Source: Actinomycetota bacterium (lineage in GTDB: Bacteria; Actinomycetota; UBA4738; G016210805). From it: a stretch of DNA of 8,959 bases. The number at the start of each line of letters is the position of its first letter. Within the stretch, counting starts at the first letter, position 1. The stretch is taken from assembly GCA_016210805.1 (NCBI GenBank), contig JACQTL010000009.1, forward strand, positions 1 through 8,959, written 5' to 3'. Below the pieces are notes generated by a model, which was given only the letters and a program-made list of their open reading frames with translations, made no database searches and was not told the origin of the DNA. The position numbers and the translations under genes are program-made. Shown here one piece after another: positions 6,841-8,959 of this stretch.

Positions 6841-7950
6841 ACGAGCGACCTCGGCCGGCGACCCGGCCGCGGCGTCCGTCCCGGCGGCCAGGGGTAGCCG
6901 GATCGTGACCACGGTCCCCCGGCCCGGCGCGCTCTCGACAGACCAGCTCCCGCCGGCCATCTCCGCGCGTTCCCGCATCGACGGGAGCCCCAGGTGGTCG
7001 CCGTTGGGCTCGGTCAGGGCGGCCGGGTCGAACCCGACCCCATCGTCGACGACGCGGACCCGGACGCCGCCGTCCATCTCGTCCAGGATCACGAGCGCCT
7101 CCGTCGCGTGGGCGTGCTTGCGGATGTTGGCCAGGGCCTCCAGGACGATGCGGTAGGCGATCACGCGGATCTTTGGCGGGGGCTCCCGGGTGAGCCCGTC
7201 CTCGACGACGATCGCCGTCTCGGAGGGTCCCGCCGACCGCTCGACGTGCAGACGGAGCGCCGCGGCGAGCCCGTCCCTGTCGAGGGTGGGCGGGTGCAGC
7301 TCGAACATCATGGCCCTGAGCCGGGCGAGGGCGGACCTCAGCTCCCTGCGGACCCCGTCGAGGCCCCCGGCGACCTCCGTCCCGGGGTGTCGTCCGATGA
7401 GGGCCTCCATCCGCAGGATCGCCGCGGCCACCACCTGGACCGAGTCGTCGTGGAGGTCCAGGGCCATCCGCCGGCGGGTCTCCTCCTCGGCCGTCACCAC
7501 CCTGTCGAGCAGCCGGCGGCGCTCTTCGTCGATCCGGCGCAGGACCATGAAGTTCTCCTCCAGCCGGAGGTGCGCCTCGGACAGCCGGCCGTGGGCCTCG
7601 GCCGCCGCGTGTTCCGCCCGGCGAAGCCGATCGACGGTCCAGGCCATGACGAGGCCGATGGCCACGAAGAACCCCAGCCTCCCGCCCCAGTCGCTGGCGG
7701 TCTGCGCCGCGCCCAGGAACCGGTCGAGGGGCAGGAGGGGACCGGCCAGCAGCCCGGCCGCCACCGCGGCGACGATCGCCCCGATCCAGCCGAACCACGT
7801 CGCCGCGAGCATGATCCCCATGTAGAACCAGTGGGGCGGAACCACGCCGGCTCCACCCACCGCCCAGCTGGCCAGCCAGCAGGCCGCCAGCACGGCCGCG
7901 ACGGCCCCCCCGCGCACCATGGCGCCAGTGGCCTTCCCGAGCATCCCCAT
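6826..7950 (-). CDS. Membrane-anchored NarL/DesK-type sensor histidine kinase
   Basis: The protein has 374 residues. Residues about 14-107 form three to four hydrophobic segments with only short loops, so no sizeable extracellular domain exists; sensing is probably in the membrane or through a partner. A charged, probably coiled-coil linker spans 108-160. The HisKA_3 dimerisation region has the phosphoacceptor His167 in DLHDDSVQ. The HATPase_c domain shows the N-box EALANIRKHA (271-280, Asn275), the G1 box VDDGVGFD (301-308) and PGRGT (342-346). The ATG at 7950 has AGGA 5 nt upstream, overlapping the stop of the kinase gene before it, so the two are probably co-transcribed and coupled. Its 3' end overlaps the convergent cyclase gene by 15 bp. 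No response regulator is adjacent, so its partner must be elsewhere or beyond the window. The sensor segment is not recognised with certainty. Confidence 0.9.
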   Translation of the reverse strand: MGMLGKATGAMVRGGAVAAVLAACWLASWAVGGAGVVPPHWFYMGIMLAATWFGWIGAIVAAVAAGLLAGPLLPLDRFLGAAQTASDWGGRLGFFVAIGLVMAWTVDRLRRAEHAAAEAHGRLSEAHLRLEENFMVLRRIDEERRRLLDRVVTAEEETRRRMALDLHDDSVQVVAAAILRMEALIGRHPGTEVAGGLDGVRRELRSALARLRAMMFELHPPTLDRDGLAAALRLHVERSAGPSETAIVVEDGLTREPPPKIRVIAYRIVLEALANIRKHAHATEALVILDEMDGGVRVRVVDDGVGFDPAALTEPNGDHLGLPSMRERAEMAGGSWSVESAPGRGTVVTIRLPLAAGTDAAAGSPAEVARSSLA

Positions 7951-7955
7951 ACGGG

Positions 7956-7960
7956 TCCTA
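7956..7960 (-). promoter_or_regulatory. Stop codon embedded in the Shine-Dalgarno (TAGGA) between the two kinase genes
   Basis: On the minus strand, TAGGA combines the TAG stop of the upstream kinase gene (7960-7958) with the AGGA ribosome-binding site (7959-7956), 5 nt before the ATG at 7950. This is the same TAGGA junction seen between the transporter and cyclase genes. Confidence 0.55.
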
Positions 7961-8665
7961 TCCGCCGTACGCCGGGTCGGCCTCGAGGACGTCTATCACG
8001 AGAGTGTCGGGTTCCCGTGGGATCCAGCACGACACCGTCGTCCCCTGGCCGGGAGCCCCGTCGATCCAGCACCAGCCCCCCAGGGCATCGGCCCGCTCCC
8101 TCATCCCGGCGATGCCGAAGTGCCCCGCCGACTCGAGGTCGAGCACCTCGATGGGGCAACCCACGCCGTCGTCCTGTATCGAAAGGGCGATGCCCTCCTC
8201 CCTATCGTGCAGCTCCACCTCGACCCTCGTGGCCCTGGAGTGCTTCCACGCGTTGGTCAGGGCCTCCTGGGCGATGCGGTACAGCGTGGAGGTCGTGGCG
8301 GGGGCGGGGTCCTCGGAGATCCGGGCCCGGAACGCGTACTCGATCTCGTGCTCGGAGCACACCCGGTCGAGGAGCTTCCGGAGCGCGGTCGGCGCGTCGA
8401 CGGTTCCCAGCTCGGGCGGGCGAAGCTGGGTCATCAGGCGCCGGAGGCGTTCGATGGCCCGGCGGACGTCGCCGGCCACCTCCCGGGCGGTGGCCCGGCA
8501 GCCGCCGTCGGCGGTCCGGGAGGCGAGGACCTCGAGCCGCATCAGGCTCGCCGCCATCACCTGAACGGCGTCGTCGTGGATCTCCAGCGCTATGCGCCGC
8601 CGCTCCTGCTCCTGCGCCTCGACGATCGTCTCCAGGAACCGGCGGTGGGCTGCGGGGTCTGGCAT
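7958..8665 (-). CDS. Soluble sensor-less HisKA_3-type histidine kinase
   Basis: The protein has 235 residues and is essentially only a kinase core. HisKA_3 begins within 15 residues of the start, with phosphoacceptor His30 in LEIHDDAVQ. The HATPase_c domain has the N-box EALTNAWKHS (134-143, Asn138), the G1 box DDGVG (165-169), GIAGMRERAD (184-193) and GQGT (206-209). No transmembrane, PAS or GAF segment is visible. The frame stays open upstream to the window edge, but that extension looks non-coding, whereas the ATG at 8665 has GAGAGGGGA 6 nt upstream, which decides the start. Its core is similar to that of the downstream kinase (IHDDAVQVMAAS against LHDDSVQVVAAA), suggesting tandem duplication. 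It may phosphorylate a distant regulator, form heterodimers with the membrane kinase, or receive input from a separate sensor protein. Confidence 0.87.
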   Translation of the reverse strand: MPDPAAHRRFLETIVEAQEQERRRIALEIHDDAVQVMAASLMRLEVLASRTADGGCRATAREVAGDVRRAIERLRRLMTQLRPPELGTVDAPTALRKLLDRVCSEHEIEYAFRARISEDPAPATTSTLYRIAQEALTNAWKHSRATRVEVELHDREEGIALSIQDDGVGCPIEVLDLESAGHFGIAGMRERADALGGWCWIDGAPGQGTTVSCWIPREPDTLVIDVLEADPAYGG

Positions 8666-8690
8666 CTTGGTTCCCCTCTCGACAACCAAG
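8666..8690 (-). promoter_or_regulatory. Hairpin displaying the ribosome-binding site of the soluble kinase
   Basis: CTTGGTT (8666-8672) and AACCAAG (8684-8690) are perfect 7-bp inverted arms with an 11-nt spacer. In the kinase mRNA the second arm ends exactly at the AUG (8665), and GAGAGGGG of the Shine-Dalgarno lies in the loop. A shorter competing inverted repeat, CAACC-AA-GGTTG (8683-8694), shares one arm. The arrangement suggests control of translation initiation, or a DNA operator at this position. The arms and spacing are read directly; regulation is inferred. Confidence 0.45.
8672..8680 (-). promoter_or_regulatory. Shine-Dalgarno of the soluble kinase gene
   Basis: GAGAGGGGA on the minus strand, 6 nt before the ATG at 8665. 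It is one of the strongest ribosome-binding sites in the window and rejects the longer upstream reading of this gene. Confidence 0.7.
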
Positions 8691-8729
8691 GTTGCCACCG
8701 AGACGCACTCGAGGAACGGGGGAGTTCGA

Positions 8730-8751
8730 CTGTCCCTCATCCGGGGGACAG
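8730..8751. repeat. Perfect 7-bp inverted repeat CTGTCCC-N8-GGGACAG
   Basis: The arms CTGTCCC (8730-8736) and GGGACAG (8745-8751) are exact reverse complements, with centre TCATCCGG. It lies in the divergent region, 30 bp upstream of the lipoprotein promoter's -35 box and 64 bp upstream of the soluble kinase start. It could be an operator for a dimeric regulator, for example a NarL-type response regulator, or a stem-loop in the kinase leader mRNA. There is no U-tract on either side, so it is not a standard terminator. Confidence 0.45.
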
Positions 8752-8780
8752 GCTCGCGCGACCGGCCACCGATCTCACCC

Positions 8781-8810
8781 TTGACCCGATCTTTCGTCGC
8801 GCACGATGAT
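8781..8810 (+). promoter_or_regulatory. Sigma70-like promoter for the lipoprotein gene
   Basis: TTGACC (8781-8786, 5 of 6 matches to TTGACA), an 18-nt spacer and GATGAT (8805-8810, 4 of 6 matches to TATAAT). Transcription would start near 8817, about 36 nt before the ATG at 8853. No equally good promoter was found for the divergent kinase genes. Confidence 0.45.
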
Positions 8811-8852
8811 GTCCCCACGCTCATCCTCGGCGATCGGTTGGGGCGGTCGGTC

Positions 8853-8959
8853 ATGACTTCCTTGAAGAGGACGCTCGTCGCCGCGCTCACCGTGGCAGCT
8901 CTCTCGGCGTGCACCGGGGGGACCGGCCTCCAGCCGGCCACCGACACGGGTCCCGGCAC
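8853..8959 (+). CDS. Lipoprotein N-terminus, 3' partial (runs off the window)
   Basis: From the ATG at 8853 the frame stays open to the window end for 35 complete codons. It begins with a classic lipoprotein signal peptide: n-region MTSLKR, hydrophobic core LVAALTVAAL, and lipobox Leu17-Ser-Ala-Cys20, followed by a Thr/Gly-rich tether (TGGTG). The mature protein would be lipid-anchored at Cys20 on the outer face of the membrane. There is no strong Shine-Dalgarno, only GGGGCGG about 6 nt upstream, but a sigma70-like promoter precedes it. It is divergent from the histidine kinase genes and could be an exported sensor, a substrate-binding protein or an enzyme; nothing past residue 35 is visible, so its function is unknown. 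Confidence 0.65.
   Translation, partial: MTSLKRTLVAALTVAALSACTGGTGLQPATDTGPG

Noticed and set aside
8730..8751. Inverted repeat considered as an intrinsic terminator
   Set aside because: It has no T-tract on either side and lies between divergent gene starts, where a terminator would have no gene to end; kept as a possible operator.
6994..8784. 596-codon open frame on the plus strand across both kinase genes
   Set aside because: It is antisense to two kinases with complete catalytic motifs; its translation is compositionally biased.
8666..8959. N-terminal extension of the soluble kinase to the window edge
   Set aside because: The added sequence shows no domain, covers the divergent promoter and lipoprotein start, and the strong Shine-Dalgarno before 8665 marks the start.

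Overview
The window is uniformly very GC-rich. It has GTG as well as ATG starts, tight gene spacing, and a PlsC-like acyltransferase carrying the RHAGPG-type motif I associate with Actinomycetota. My best reading is an actinomycete or a deep-branching, possibly uncultured, high-GC actinobacterial relative. The window alone cannot fix the lineage. I see no RNA genes, CRISPR arrays, insertion sequences or attachment sites. No gene-free stretch reaches 300 bases; the largest is 187 bp (8666-8852).

Layout. (1) 1-1062, + strand: 3' part of a membrane-anchored PlsC-family acyltransferase. (2) 1063-1165: short intergenic gap. (3) 1166-4171 and 4180-6840, + strand: a two-gene unit with an 8-nt gap. 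The first gene encodes a 1001-residue three-part protein: a 12-TM ATP/ADP-translocase/MFS-like domain, HEAT repeats and a C-terminal cyclic-nucleotide-binding domain. The second encodes an 886-residue signalling protein: a class III nucleotide cyclase domain, a STAND/NB-ARC-like ATPase and TPR repeats. (4) 7958-8665 then 6826-7950, - strand: two tandem NarL/DesK-type (HisKA_3) histidine kinases with a 7-nt gap. The first is soluble with no sensor domain and the second is membrane-anchored. No response regulator is visible. (5) 8666-8852: divergent intergenic region with two inverted repeats and a sigma70-like promoter. (6) 8853 to the window end, + strand: start of a lipoprotein gene.

How the parts may work together. 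The + strand pair looks like a maker and a reader of one messenger. A cyclase controlled by an ATP-dependent switch and TPR sensor is co-transcribed with a transporter-like membrane protein that has an intact-looking cNMP pocket. The inferred model is local cAMP (or cGMP) signalling that gates or scaffolds the membrane protein. This has not been demonstrated. The transporter domain lacks a basic residue that I align with an essential lysine of known nucleotide translocases, so its substrate is open. The two kinases form a separate convergent unit whose 3' end overlaps the cyclase gene by 15 bp. They may act as a pair, with the soluble kinase signalling through or modulating the membrane kinase, and the divergent lipoprotein could be part of the sensed pathway. 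Coordinates and motifs were read directly from the sequence; family assignments come from recognised motifs without database searches.
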